Below are positions 21,276 to 30,307 of a stretch of 30,923 nucleotides of DNA, piece by piece. The translations under genes and the position numbers were made by a program. The stretch lies in IMG/VR virus record IMGVR_UViG_3300021376_005272, positions 1-30,923 of that record; one strand, 5' to 3'. Source of the DNA: a virus. The notes under the pieces are model-generated. The model was not told the DNA's origin and ran no database searches. It saw nothing but the letters and a program-made list of their open reading frames with translations. How positions within the stretch are numbered: the stretch's first letter is position 1; the number at the start of each line of letters is the position of its first letter.

Positions 21276-22131
21276 AACTGTATCATTTTCTCAATATCAA
21301 ATCTATAAGACTTGTCCACACCAATGGTACCTATCTTATGTTAAAAAGCTACAACCTTTTAAGCCTTCAGTACATTTAATTTTCGGTACAGCCTTCCATG
21401 AAACATTACAAAACTATTTAAAGGTAATGTTCGAGGTATCGATCTCTGCAGCAGATAAGATCGATCTACCTACTTATTTTAAAACTAGGTTTATAGAATT
21501 ATATAAGGAGAACTCAGTAGTAAGCCATTTCTCAAATCCTGAAGAACTAAGCGAGTTCAATGACGATGCAGTAGCGATATTAAATTTTATTAAAAGAAAG
21601 CGAGGGTTATTTTTTAAGAGAAAGAATCACGAGCTCGTTGGTATAGAGATTCCTATTAACGGGACTATTGTAGAAGAATTGAAGTTCGTTAAGATGAAAG
21701 GTTTCATTGATCTCGTTATATATAATAAAATTCTCGATAAGTATACTATTTACGATATTAAGACTTCTACAAGAGGCTGGTCTGACTACGAGAAGAAAGA
21801 TCAAACTAAAATTAATCAAATTCTTTTGTATAAACGGTTTTTCTCAGCTTTACGCAATGTTCCTGAAGATAAGATAGACATACAGTTTTTTATAGTACGT
21901 AGAAAAATCAATGAGAATCTTGAGTTTGCCCCTAAGAGAGTACAGGAGTTTATACCCCCACACGGGATTAGGAAAGTAAAGAATGCTTTTGAAGATTTTC
22001 AAAGTTTCGTAAATGATGTCTTTAATTTAGAAGGAGGGTATCAAGAAAAGATTTATTTTAAAAATATAGCTAAGTGCAAATTTTGCCCCTATTTCGATAA
22101 ACCAGATCTTTGCGACAGAAAAAACAACTAG
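21262..22131 (+). CDS. PD-(D/E)XK nuclease, Cas4/RecB-like with Fe-S cysteines
   Basis: 289 aa. SFSQYQIYKTCPHQWYL at the start carries the first Cys (C18). FGTAFHE (H46), GFIDLV (D150), YDIKTS (D165-x-K167) and QILLY (186-190) give the catalytic RecB-family set. The end has CKFCPYFDKPDLC, three further Cys, giving the four-Cys [4Fe-4S] arrangement of Cas4 and AddB. Likely a DNA exonuclease for replication or recombination. No CRISPR array or other cas gene is nearby, so it is not evidence of CRISPR. Confidence 0.9.
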   Translation: MTKDKTVSFSQYQIYKTCPHQWYLSYVKKLQPFKPSVHLIFGTAFHETLQNYLKVMFEVSISAADKIDLPTYFKTRFIELYKENSVVSHFSNPEELSEFNDDAVAILNFIKRKRGLFFKRKNHELVGIEIPINGTIVEELKFVKMKGFIDLVIYNKILDKYTIYDIKTSTRGWSDYEKKDQTKINQILLYKRFFSALRNVPEDKIDIQFFIVRRKINENLEFAPKRVQEFIPPHGIRKVKNAFEDFQSFVNDVFNLEGGYQEKIYFKNIAKCKFCPYFDKPDLCDRKNN

Positions 22132-22182
22132 TGATATATAGTTTTAGATATAGATCGTACTATTTATTAATAAACCAAGTAT

Positions 22183-22389
22183 ATGCATATCGGCAAAAAA
22201 GGAGATATCCTGACAACAGTCAGGCTTCAAGATGAATTATTTGAAGCCTTTAAGCAAGAGGGCTTAAAGAATAGGATTACAATGAGAAATCTTTTAGAAA
22301 GAGCTATGTTCCTTTACCTTACAAACGAAGACTTCAAAAGAACTATTAATAATCAATTAAGTGCTCGTTATATCAAACCAACAGAATAA
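22183..22389 (+). CDS. Ribbon-helix-helix-like small DNA-binding protein, 68 aa
   Basis: A beta strand (ILTTVRLQDELFEAFKQEGL) followed by two helices (NRITMRNLLERAMFLYL) matches the Arc/CopG ribbon-helix-helix pattern. At 68 aa it would act as a dimeric regulator. AT-rich gaps lie on both sides; the downstream 166 bp before the glycosyltransferase locus could hold its operator, but no clear palindrome is seen. Confidence 0.65.
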   Translation: MHIGKKGDILTTVRLQDELFEAFKQEGLKNRITMRNLLERAMFLYLTNEDFKRTINNQLSARYIKPTE

Positions 22390-22555
22390 GTTTAAGTATT
22401 CAAAAATAGGCATGAGATTGTTATATATTTTGTTGGAAACTTATAAAATTATTTAAAATTATACGAAAACTTTAATTATAGTTCTATGAATTATACTATG
22501 ATAATATACTGTCTCAAGCAATTAAAAAAGTGAAAGATATAAATCTATAAATTAC

Positions 22556-24001
22556 ATGTCAAAAGAAGGTTATATTCCAAAAGAGCAGAGAAAAAAAATA
22601 CTTTTGCTTGCAGACGATATTCGATTTACCTCTGGAATATCTACAATGGCTAAAGAGATAGTTATCGGAACCTCTCATCGCTTAAACTGGGTTAACTTAG
22701 GCGCAGCTATTACACACCCAGAAGCAGGTAAAAAACTTGATTTATGCGCAGATACAAACACTTTAGCGAAGATCGAAGATGCTTCGGTTTTTATATATCC
22801 TCACTCAGGTTATGGATCTCAAGAGATCTTACGTCAATTAATTGAAATCGAAAAGCCTGATGCTATCGTTTTCTTTACTGATCCTAGATATTGGATCTGG
22901 CTTTTTCAGATAGAGAATGAAGTAAGAAAGAAAATACCAATGGTATATCTTAATATATGGGACGATTTACCTGCACCTCTCTATAATAAAGCTTATTATG
23001 AATCTTGTGATGCATTGATGGCTATCTCAAAGCAAACTTTTAATATTAATAAGCTAGTACTTGGAGAAAAAGCTAAGGACAAAGTAATAAAATATGTTCC
23101 TCACGGTATCAACGAGGAAGTATTCTATCCCATTACTCCTGAAATGACAGAAGACTATAGTAAGGTTAAAGAGAAGAAAAAGAAGTTTTTTGGAGAAAAT
23201 CAACCTAATTTCGTTATTCTTTATAACGCGCGAAATATTAGAAGGAAGTGTGTACCTGATTTGATAGTAGGTTATGTTGAATTTTGCAATCAGTTGCCTC
23301 TAGAAGAAGCTAAAAAATGTGCATTACTCCTACACACACAGCCTGTAGATGATAACGGAACCGATCTTCCGGCAGTTATCGAGCTGTTATGTGATCCTGA
23401 GAGACATAGGGTAGTATTTTCTACTGATAGAAACTCTCCTTATGATATGAATATATTATATAACTGCTGTGACGTAGTAGCCCTCGTCTCTTCTAATGAA
23501 GGATGGGGACTGTCGCTTACTGAAGGTATGATGTGTGGTAGGCCTATAATTGCAACAGTTACCGGAGGAATGCAAGATCAAATTAGATTTGAAGATAAGC
23601 AAGGCAATTGGATAGAGTTTAACGAAAACTTTTGTAGCAATCATTTCGGAACTTATAAGACTCACGGCAATTGGGCATTCCCCATATTTCCTAGCAATAT
23701 TAGTCTTGTAGGGTCCGTACCTACTCCGTATATCTTTGACGACAAAGCCGACTTCCGAGATATCGCTATTCAAATATCTGCTTGTTATAAATCAGGCGAG
23801 AATTTCCGTAAGTTTATCGGAGCGGAAGCTCGAAAATGGGTAACTTCGGACGAATCTATGATGTCAGCTAGAGCTATGTGTAAAAATGTTATAGATACAC
23901 TTGAAGAGACTTTTGCTAAATGGAAGCCGAGACCAAGTCACGAATTTATTAAGATATCAAAATTACCTAAGAAAAAAATTATACATAAGCTAACTTATTA
24001 A
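22556..24001 (+). CDS. Family 4 glycosyltransferase (GT-B fold)
   Basis: 481 aa. The EX7E motif is E315-GWGLSLT-E323, preceded by CDVVALVSSN and followed by GMMCGRPIIATVTGG, typical of retaining GT4 enzymes. DDIRFTSGISTMAKE near the N-terminus is the acceptor-side loop. Sugar and acceptor are not readable. It opens the glycan locus after a 166-bp gap and is followed by a second GT4 with a one-base gap. Confidence 0.92.
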   Translation: MSKEGYIPKEQRKKILLLADDIRFTSGISTMAKEIVIGTSHRLNWVNLGAAITHPEAGKKLDLCADTNTLAKIEDASVFIYPHSGYGSQEILRQLIEIEKPDAIVFFTDPRYWIWLFQIENEVRKKIPMVYLNIWDDLPAPLYNKAYYESCDALMAISKQTFNINKLVLGEKAKDKVIKYVPHGINEEVFYPITPEMTEDYSKVKEKKKKFFGENQPNFVILYNARNIRRKCVPDLIVGYVEFCNQLPLEEAKKCALLLHTQPVDDNGTDLPAVIELLCDPERHRVVFSTDRNSPYDMNILYNCCDVVALVSSNEGWGLSLTEGMMCGRPIIATVTGGMQDQIRFEDKQGNWIEFNENFCSNHFGTYKTHGNWAFPIFPSNISLVGSVPTPYIFDDKADFRDIAIQISACYKSGENFRKFIGAEARKWVTSDESMMSARAMCKNVIDTLEETFAKWKPRPSHEFIKISKLPKKKIIHKLTY

Positions 24002-24002
24002 A

Positions 24003-25316
24003 ATGAAGCAGTTCTGTGTTATTTCAGCTCCGCCGGATACTTATAGCGGTTATGGAGCAAGAGCGAGGGATTTTATAAAAGCAGTTTACGAACTAAAAAA
24101 AGATCAATGGGATATAAAAATTATGTCTCAGAGATGGGGTAGTACTCCTTGGGGTTTTATAGATGATAATCTAGAGGAGTGGGGATGGATGAAACCTCTT
24201 TTAATAAACAATCAGTTACCTAAGCAACCAGATGTATGGATACAGATTACGGTTCCAAATGAATTTCAGCCTGTAGGTAAAGTAAATATCGGAGTAACTG
24301 CCGGAATAGAGACTACTGTATGCGACCCCGAATTCATTATAGGATGTAATAAAATGAATTTAGTTTTAGTATCTTCTAATCATGCTAAAAAAGTATTTGA
24401 AAGTACTACTTATGAGCAGAGGGATAAAAATAGTAACGCTGTAGTTGAAATAATTAAAATAAAAGCCCCTGTAGAGATATTATTTGAAGGTGTAGATTTA
24501 AATAAGTATTTTTATATCCCTAAAGAACAATTAGAGTGTACTCCTCTTGTCAATAATCTAAATAGTATTTCAGAGCAATTTAGTTACTTATTTGTGGGGC
24601 ATTGGCTCCCAGGAGACTTCGGCGAAGATAGAAAGAATACGAGTCTTTTAATTAAGATATTTTTAGAATCGTTTAAAGATAAAAAAGAACAACCAGCCTT
24701 GATTTTAAAAACTTCTCAAGCTGGTGCTAGCATAATGGATAGAGATGAGGTATTAAGAAAAATAGATATAATTAGAGAAAGCGTAGAAGCAAAAAAACTT
24801 CCAAATATTTATCTCGTACACGGTGATTTAGATGATAAGGAGATTAACAATTTATATAATCATCCAAAAGTGAAGGCTTTCGTATCTCTAACTAAAGGAG
24901 AAGGCTTCGGTAGACCATTAGCTGAATTCAGTCTATCTAAAAAACCTTTAATCGCTTCAGGATGGTCCGGTCATACTGATTTTTTGAACCCTGAATTTAG
25001 CATCCTTCTCCCAGGAGAAATAACTCCCGTACATCCTTCAGCATTTGCAAAAGGGCTAATTATAGAAGGCTCATCTTGGTTCTCAGTCAATCATTCTGCA
25101 GCTGCCCAAGCTTTAGTTGACGTTTATAAAAATTATAGTAAATTTGAAGGACCTGCTAAGAGGCAAGCTTATAAAATTAAAAATGAATTTAACTGGGACA
25201 ACATGGTCTTAGTTTTAAATGAATATTTAAACCGTTACGTACCTGAACAAAAAGAGATAGTATTACCTAAGCTAAAAAAAATTGAACTTCCTAAACTTAC
25301 AAAATTAACTTTATGA
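24003..25316 (+). CDS. Family 4 glycosyltransferase (GT-B fold)
   Basis: 437 aa. SAPPDTYSGYGARARDF near the start is the Gly-rich donor/acceptor loop, and E300-GFGRPLA-E308 is the EX7E motif. KPLIASGWSGHTDFL follows. It overlaps the next gene by 4 bases. Probably adds a hexose in the same glycan as the preceding enzyme; specificity unknown. Confidence 0.92.
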   Translation: MKQFCVISAPPDTYSGYGARARDFIKAVYELKKDQWDIKIMSQRWGSTPWGFIDDNLEEWGWMKPLLINNQLPKQPDVWIQITVPNEFQPVGKVNIGVTAGIETTVCDPEFIIGCNKMNLVLVSSNHAKKVFESTTYEQRDKNSNAVVEIIKIKAPVEILFEGVDLNKYFYIPKEQLECTPLVNNLNSISEQFSYLFVGHWLPGDFGEDRKNTSLLIKIFLESFKDKKEQPALILKTSQAGASIMDRDEVLRKIDIIRESVEAKKLPNIYLVHGDLDDKEINNLYNHPKVKAFVSLTKGEGFGRPLAEFSLSKKPLIASGWSGHTDFLNPEFSILLPGEITPVHPSAFAKGLIIEGSSWFSVNHSAAAQALVDVYKNYSKFEGPAKRQAYKIKNEFNWDNMVLVLNEYLNRYVPEQKEIVLPKLKKIELPKLTKLTL

Positions 25317-25555
25317 CATCTAAAGAATTTACTACCTGGTTAAAAGGATTTTCTAAAGCAGCTAATTCGTACAATATTACTCCCGAGCAATGGGATACTA
25401 TTCTAGAAGAACTTAATAAAGTACAAGACACGTTGTCTTTTCCTGATTATAGTCCTAAGCCTAATGCAACATCAGATATGCCCGAACCTATAAAGATTTG
25501 GCATTCTACTAACACTAATCTACTTCTAAAAGATAAAACGCTACTGAATGACTGA
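25313..25555 (+). CDS. Hypothetical protein, 80 aa
   Basis: Small helical protein (FTTWLKGFSKAANSYNITPEQWDTILEELNKVQDTL); I recall this pattern (FxxWLxGfxea...t.eqw..I.e.L..V) from phage proteins of unknown function. A flexible C-terminal part follows. Overlaps both neighbours by 4-8 bases. Confidence 0.65.
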   Translation: MTSKEFTTWLKGFSKAANSYNITPEQWDTILEELNKVQDTLSFPDYSPKPNATSDMPEPIKIWHSTNTNLLLKDKTLLND

Positions 25556-25991
25556 TCAGATGATAATATGCCCTAAATGTGGATGCGACGGCTGCTACGT
25601 AACACCCATAAACGAAACTAAATTTAATTATTTCTGCTGGGGATGTGGCTTTCAGACTAACGATTTAATGAAGCAAGGAGAGTTTAATTTTGAAGAATAC
25701 GAAGAAACTCTACCTGAACTTTATAAGGATACTAAATTTGTAGATAATCAACAGAGAGTATGGTATCCAATTAGTATCAACATATCCGATAGAGGCACTG
25801 TTTTTCTGAATGGAAAGACTAAAGAAGAAACGCAATGGTCGGCTATTAAAGTAATTCCTTTAACCGAGGAAGAAAAAAAGCAACCGAAGTATAAAAATTT
25901 ATCCTATAAATCTGATGCTAAATCAATCAAGCACTTTGGAAGTGATTTTATAGAAGCGTGTGATTATATTGGAGTATTTAATCAAGAATAA
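25548..25991 (+). CDS. Zinc-ribbon phage protein, 147 aa
   Basis: CPKCGCDGCYVTP (8-20) and CWGCGF (about 30-35) form an N-terminal four-Cys zinc ribbon. The remaining 110 residues (YKDTKFVDNQQRVWYPISINI, AIKVIPLTEEEK) resemble a conserved phage domain without known function. Overlaps the previous gene by 8 bases and the next start by one. Its placement inside the glycosyltransferase run may be incidental. Confidence 0.68.
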   Translation: MTDQMIICPKCGCDGCYVTPINETKFNYFCWGCGFQTNDLMKQGEFNFEEYEETLPELYKDTKFVDNQQRVWYPISINISDRGTVFLNGKTKEETQWSAIKVIPLTEEEKKQPKYKNLSYKSDAKSIKHFGSDFIEACDYIGVFNQE

Positions 25992-26605
25992 TGTTCAGAA
26001 TAAGTTACGCTGTTACCGCTCATAACGAGCACGAGGAATTAGCTCGTCTACTTGATCAGCTAGATAGAGGTATCAGAGACGTAGACGAGGTAGTTATTCA
26101 AGTTGATACTTCTGTAACTAAAGAGGTATTGGAAGTTATAAGCAGGTATCCGGCATTCTCACTATGGCAGTTTCCGTTGAAGGGCAACTTTGCTGCATTC
26201 AAGAATAATCTGAAGAGCAAATGTACTGGAGAATGGATATTCCAGATCGATGCAGATGAATATCTATACCCTGAATTATTATTGAATTTACCTGAAATAT
26301 TAGCTGCAAATCCTACTGTAGATCTTTTCTTGGTACCTAGAATAAATTTAGTAGAAGGTCTAACTCAAGAGCATATTCAGAAATGGAGATGGCATGTAAA
26401 CGATACCGGCTATGTTAACTTCCCTGATTACCAAACAAGAATACTCCAAAATTCCCCGAAGATTAGCTGGGTAAGTAAAGTACATGAAGTAATTATCGGA
26501 CATAGTAATTATGTTATGCTTCCTGCAACTGAAGAGTTTTGTTTAATACATAAGAAAGGAATAGAGAGACAAGAAAGTCAAAATGCTTTTTATAATACAT
26601 TTTAA
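25991..26605 (+). CDS. Family 2 glycosyltransferase (GT-A fold)
   Basis: 204 aa. ISYAVTAHNEHEELARLLDQL is the GT2 opening, DEVVIQVD the second strand, and FQIDADEYLYPEL (D87-A-D89) the DxD-type metal site. SWVSKVHEVI is the later segment typical of SunS/WaaE-like transferases. It is short relative to about 250-300 aa relatives but includes the core catalytic fold. Confidence 0.88.
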   Translation: MFRISYAVTAHNEHEELARLLDQLDRGIRDVDEVVIQVDTSVTKEVLEVISRYPAFSLWQFPLKGNFAAFKNNLKSKCTGEWIFQIDADEYLYPELLLNLPEILAANPTVDLFLVPRINLVEGLTQEHIQKWRWHVNDTGYVNFPDYQTRILQNSPKISWVSKVHEVIIGHSNYVMLPATEEFCLIHKKGIERQESQNAFYNTF

Positions 26606-27537
26606 TGAAAAGTTTAAAAGTAGCAATATATGAATCATTAGATCATTTCGTTCCTGGAGGAGTTGGATGGTATGAAGGACTAGAAAACCTAGGTCACGAA
26701 CCTTATATTCTTGAATTTAAATATGACTTAAACGCATACGAGCTTCCAGAAAGTCCAGATCTCTTAGTTATTATGGGAATAACTCCTGAGATGTTAATAC
26801 CTGTTTTAACGTTTAAAGACAAACATCCAAGCACTAAAATTATTGTTAATTTTTCTGGCTTTAAAGATTACTTTTTAAGATTAAAAGGGGTAGTAGATCT
26901 TTGGATAGAGCCATTTATGAAGCATGAATATGTTAAAAAGAAGTTTGAAGAAAATGGACTGCCGGTAGCATTCTTACCTCTAGCAGCTACTCAAAGTATT
27001 TACTATAAAACTGTAAACGAATTTAGTAAAACCTACGATGTAAGCTTTGTAGGAGGATTCGGAGGCCAAGGACATGGATATAGATATCAAGATGTTTATT
27101 TATTTCCTGTGATCGATAGAGGTTATAAGGGTTTCTTTGGAGGCTTCTATTATAAAGGTATAAACTATCCTACCGTTAAATACTCTTTTTTAAATGAAGT
27201 ATATAACGCTACCAAAGTAAATTTGAACTTCCATTACGACCAACAAAAAAGAGAGCAGTTAGACCAAGAAGGATTTAAGTTAGATTTTAATACTAGGGTT
27301 TATGAAATAGCATTAAGTAATAATTTCCAAATAAGCGATCATCCCGAGGTGTTAAATGTTTTTGACGGGGCTATTCCTTATATTTCGAAAGAGGATTGGA
27401 TAGACGCTATTGACTTTTACTTAGATAAACCTGATCTAAGAGCGGAGCTAGCATTAAGAGCAAATCAAATATGTCTTGAAAAGCATACATGGAAACAAAG
27501 AATGATAGAATTTTTTAATATACTTTCAAACAAGTGA
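26605..27537 (+). CDS. CgeB-like glycosyltransferase
   Basis: 310 aa. The N-terminal half is a Rossmann-like GT-B domain (KVAIYESLDHFVPGGVGWYEGL). The C-terminal KLDFNTRVYEIALSNNFQISD resembles the NxRxFEixaCGgf.ltd motif of CgeB-type GT-B enzymes. Start and previous stop share one base. Sugar unknown. Confidence 0.75.
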   Translation: MKSLKVAIYESLDHFVPGGVGWYEGLENLGHEPYILEFKYDLNAYELPESPDLLVIMGITPEMLIPVLTFKDKHPSTKIIVNFSGFKDYFLRLKGVVDLWIEPFMKHEYVKKKFEENGLPVAFLPLAATQSIYYKTVNEFSKTYDVSFVGGFGGQGHGYRYQDVYLFPVIDRGYKGFFGGFYYKGINYPTVKYSFLNEVYNATKVNLNFHYDQQKREQLDQEGFKLDFNTRVYEIALSNNFQISDHPEVLNVFDGAIPYISKEDWIDAIDFYLDKPDLRAELALRANQICLEKHTWKQRMIEFFNILSNK

Positions 27538-27538
27538 T

Positions 27539-28174
27539 ATGACTACAGTAACTTACGATACTACTACCTTTCCATTTAAAGAAGCTATTGAAAAACTATT
27601 TGAGGTTAATGATCTTGCTTTATTAAATGATGAAGTAGATGTTTTCAAGAGAGAGAATGATCAAAGTACAAAGTACCATAAAGCTTTCTACGAGTGGGCG
27701 CGAACAGATTCATTCGAAAAGCTCTACAATAGTTTCATTCTTAAAGTAGTTAAACCTTTATATGGCGAACAGATAGTATATCAAGCAATTCCTACCTTCA
27801 GAGTTGCTTACCCTAATAATATTGCCGTTGGAGAGTTTCATAAGGATAAAAATTATAGAGACGTTAAATGGGCAGGAGAAGTAGATGAAGATAATTTCTT
27901 CTTACCTTTTACTGAGGCCTTCGATACTAATACTATTTGGGTAGAATCTGAAGAAGATAAAGGGGATTATCTACCTATAGAGTGTAAGTATGGAGAATTG
28001 GTACAGTGGGATGGTGCCAATCTAAGACATGGAAATAAAATTAATATAACAGGTAAGTGCCGAGTTAGTGTAGACTTTAGGGTTATGACTTATTCTAGAT
28101 ACAAGCCAAGTGAGTATGGTTCTATAAATACTAAAACTAAATTCCAGATAGGAGGTTATTATAGAACTGTATAA
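27539..28174 (+). CDS. StrG-like 2-oxoglutarate/Fe(II) dioxygenase-fold protein
   Basis: 211 aa. H101-x-D103 in GEFHKDKNY and H164 in LRHGNKINITGKCRVSVDFRV, with downstream Arg, form the HxD...H facial triad plus 2-oxoglutarate Arg of the double-stranded beta helix. The overall pattern recalls streptomycin-biosynthesis StrG proteins. It may oxidise a sugar or an acceptor in this locus; substrate unknown. Confidence 0.72.
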   Translation: MTTVTYDTTTFPFKEAIEKLFEVNDLALLNDEVDVFKRENDQSTKYHKAFYEWARTDSFEKLYNSFILKVVKPLYGEQIVYQAIPTFRVAYPNNIAVGEFHKDKNYRDVKWAGEVDEDNFFLPFTEAFDTNTIWVESEEDKGDYLPIECKYGELVQWDGANLRHGNKINITGKCRVSVDFRVMTYSRYKPSEYGSINTKTKFQIGGYYRTV

Positions 28175-28185
28175 AACTATACAAA

Positions 28186-28764
28186 ATGATTCTAAAAAAA
28201 ATTTACGAAACAATTATTAGTACTACACCTGAAACAATTAATAATGTTGAAGTAGAGGAACTATCCTTGAATATTACAGATCATAATTATAGGAATTTTT
28301 TTACTGACAAAGCAGGAAGAGAGCATTATAGACTGCTAGTAAATATTGCCAGTTTAGTTAGTAATGAAATTATTATAGACCTAGGGACTCACATAGGATG
28401 TTCATGTTTAGCACTAGCATCAAATAAAACTAATACTGTTCATTCGTTTGACCTAGTTGATAGAAGAATGGTAAATCAGCCTACTGATAACTGCTATTTT
28501 TATGTAGAGAATATTTTAGATACTGAAAAGATTCAACTGTTTGAGAAAAGTAGTATAATAATTTTAGATACAGCTCATGACGGTCCTTTTGAAAACGCCG
28601 TTTATGAATATCTTAAAAAAATAAACTGGAAAGGAATTTTACTTCTCGATGACATTTATTTAAATGATGCTATGGTAAGTTATTGGAATGAAATAACTTA
28701 TGAAAAAAAAGACATTACTAATTTAGGACATTTTAGCGGAACAGGTATAGTTCTTTTTGATTAA
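28186..28764 (+). CDS. Class I SAM-dependent methyltransferase-like protein
   Basis: 192 aa. Motif I is IIIDLGTHIGCS (62-73), with an acidic residue after strand 2 (HSFDLVD), a strand-4 ILDTAHDG, and GILLLDDIYLND, as in methyltransferase family 24 sugar O-methyltransferases. Likely methylates a sugar of the glycan made by neighbouring enzymes. Two bases separate it from the next GT2. Confidence 0.78.
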   Translation: MILKKIYETIISTTPETINNVEVEELSLNITDHNYRNFFTDKAGREHYRLLVNIASLVSNEIIIDLGTHIGCSCLALASNKTNTVHSFDLVDRRMVNQPTDNCYFYVENILDTEKIQLFEKSSIIILDTAHDGPFENAVYEYLKKINWKGILLLDDIYLNDAMVSYWNEITYEKKDITNLGHFSGTGIVLFD

Positions 28765-28766
28765 CT

Positions 28767-29525
28767 ATGAATAAATTTATTATTCTTACAGCAGCATATA
28801 AGGTTTCTAGATGGATTGAGATGTACGTTAATATGCTTAAGTTTCAATCCTATAAAAACTTCGAGGTGTATTTTGTTGATGATGCATCTCCAGATAATAC
28901 TATAGGGAGGTTGATAGAAGAGATAGCTGGAGATACCAGGTTTCATATTTTTAAAAACGAATTTAATGCCGGATCCCCATTAGAAAATATTGTTAAAGCC
29001 TTCGATTATGCTAATCCTGCAGATGAAGATATCATTGTTAATATAGACGGGGACGATTGGCTAGCTTCAGTGTTCGTTTTACAGTATCTAAATAGCGTCT
29101 ACAATAACACACAATGTTGGCTGACTTATGGTAACTATCAAATGTACCCAAGCGGACAATTAGGCGGACACGCATCTCTTTCTATTCCGAATGAAGTAAG
29201 TGATGCAAATGCTTACAAGCAATATCCTTTTGTATCCAGTCACTTACGGACTTACAAAGCAGGCCTTTTTAAAAAAGTCGATAGGAACGATCTGTTAGAT
29301 CCTAGAACAGGTAAGATTTATACTGAAGCGAGTGATCTAGCGCTTATGTTTCCTATGCTTGAAATGGCTGGGAATAAAAGAGCTATTAAAACAGATGACA
29401 TACTCTTGATTTTGAATAGAGAGAATGAAATGAATGAAGCTAAATTAGGGTTGAATAAACAAAAAGAAACAGAAGCGATTATTAGAACAAAGCAGAAAGT
29501 CTATGACAGGATTCATAACCTGTGA
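28767..29525 (+). CDS. Family 2 glycosyltransferase (GT-A fold)
   Basis: 252 aa. IILTAAYKVSRWIEMYVNML at the N-terminus, VYFVDDASPDNT (34-45) as nucleotide-binding strand and NIDGDDW (92-98) as the DxD metal site. SSHLRTYKAGLF is a typical post-DxD acceptor segment. Overlaps the fucosyltransferase start by 23 bases. Confidence 0.93.
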   Translation: MNKFIILTAAYKVSRWIEMYVNMLKFQSYKNFEVYFVDDASPDNTIGRLIEEIAGDTRFHIFKNEFNAGSPLENIVKAFDYANPADEDIIVNIDGDDWLASVFVLQYLNSVYNNTQCWLTYGNYQMYPSGQLGGHASLSIPNEVSDANAYKQYPFVSSHLRTYKAGLFKKVDRNDLLDPRTGKIYTEASDLALMFPMLEMAGNKRAIKTDDILLILNRENEMNEAKLGLNKQKETEAIIRTKQKVYDRIHNL

Positions 29526-30306
29526 TATTTTAGGTCCAGGAGACGGTAAGTATAATTTCGGATTATGTAACCAAATGTTTCAGGTAGCAGCTTTGTATAG
29601 TCATGCTTATGATAATAACCTTAAAGTTACATTTCCTCAAATTAAGAATCCTTCTTTTGGTAACTATCACCATAATATTTTTTCTAAGGTACCTCGAGAA
29701 GATATTGATGCTAGTAAGTTTTTTTATCTAGAATTGAATTATGGATATCATGATCTCAAATCACATGATGATATTATCTATAGAGGTTATATGCAATCTG
29801 AAAGATATTTTGCTCATAACCGTCAATTAATCCTAGATCTATTTTCTCCTACCGATCAGATAAAAAAGTATATTGAAGATAAATACAGAAAAATTCTAAG
29901 CTGTAATGCTTTATCAATTCATATACGGAGAGGCGATTATGTAAACTTGCCTAACCATCATCCGATTGCAAGTAGTGAGTACTATACAAGAGCAATCAAG
30001 TATCTAACTTCAAATACTCAGATTGATAGTTATGTAATTTTTAGTGATGATATAAACTACTGTAAAGGAGTATTTGGAGAATCAGAAGATATTACTTATA
30101 TTGAAAGAGAAGAAGACTATATCGATCTATACCTAATGTCATACTGTAATCATAATATTATCGCCAATAGTACTTTCAGCTGGTGGGGAGCATGGCTTAA
30201 TCAAAATCAAAATAAAATAGTCATAGCACCTAAGGAGTGGTTCGGTCCTGCAAGAATAGATCTAGATACACGAGATCTGATCCCTGAAACTTGGATAAAA
30301 CTATAG
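29503..30306 (+). CDS. Alpha-1,2-fucosyltransferase-like (GT11)
   Basis: 267 aa. NFGLCNQMFQVAAL (18-31) matches the GT11 GxLGNQMFQYA region with Cys in place of Gly. SIHIRRGDYV (138-147) binds GDP, and IIANSTFSWWGAWL (about 220-233) is the family motif III. Transfers fucose, or a related 6-deoxysugar, from GDP-sugar to galactose-type acceptors. It implies a fucosylated glycan; GDP-fucose synthesis genes are not in the window, so the host or other phage genes must supply donor. Confidence 0.93.
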   Translation: MTGFITCDILGPGDGKYNFGLCNQMFQVAALYSHAYDNNLKVTFPQIKNPSFGNYHHNIFSKVPREDIDASKFFYLELNYGYHDLKSHDDIIYRGYMQSERYFAHNRQLILDLFSPTDQIKKYIEDKYRKILSCNALSIHIRRGDYVNLPNHHPIASSEYYTRAIKYLTSNTQIDSYVIFSDDINYCKGVFGESEDITYIEREEDYIDLYLMSYCNHNIIANSTFSWWGAWLNQNQNKIVIAPKEWFGPARIDLDTRDLIPETWIKL

Positions 30307-30307
30307 C

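Noticed and set aside
21262-22131. CRISPR-Cas locus
   Set aside because: Only the Cas4-like nuclease is present; no regularly spaced repeats or cas1/cas2 were seen.
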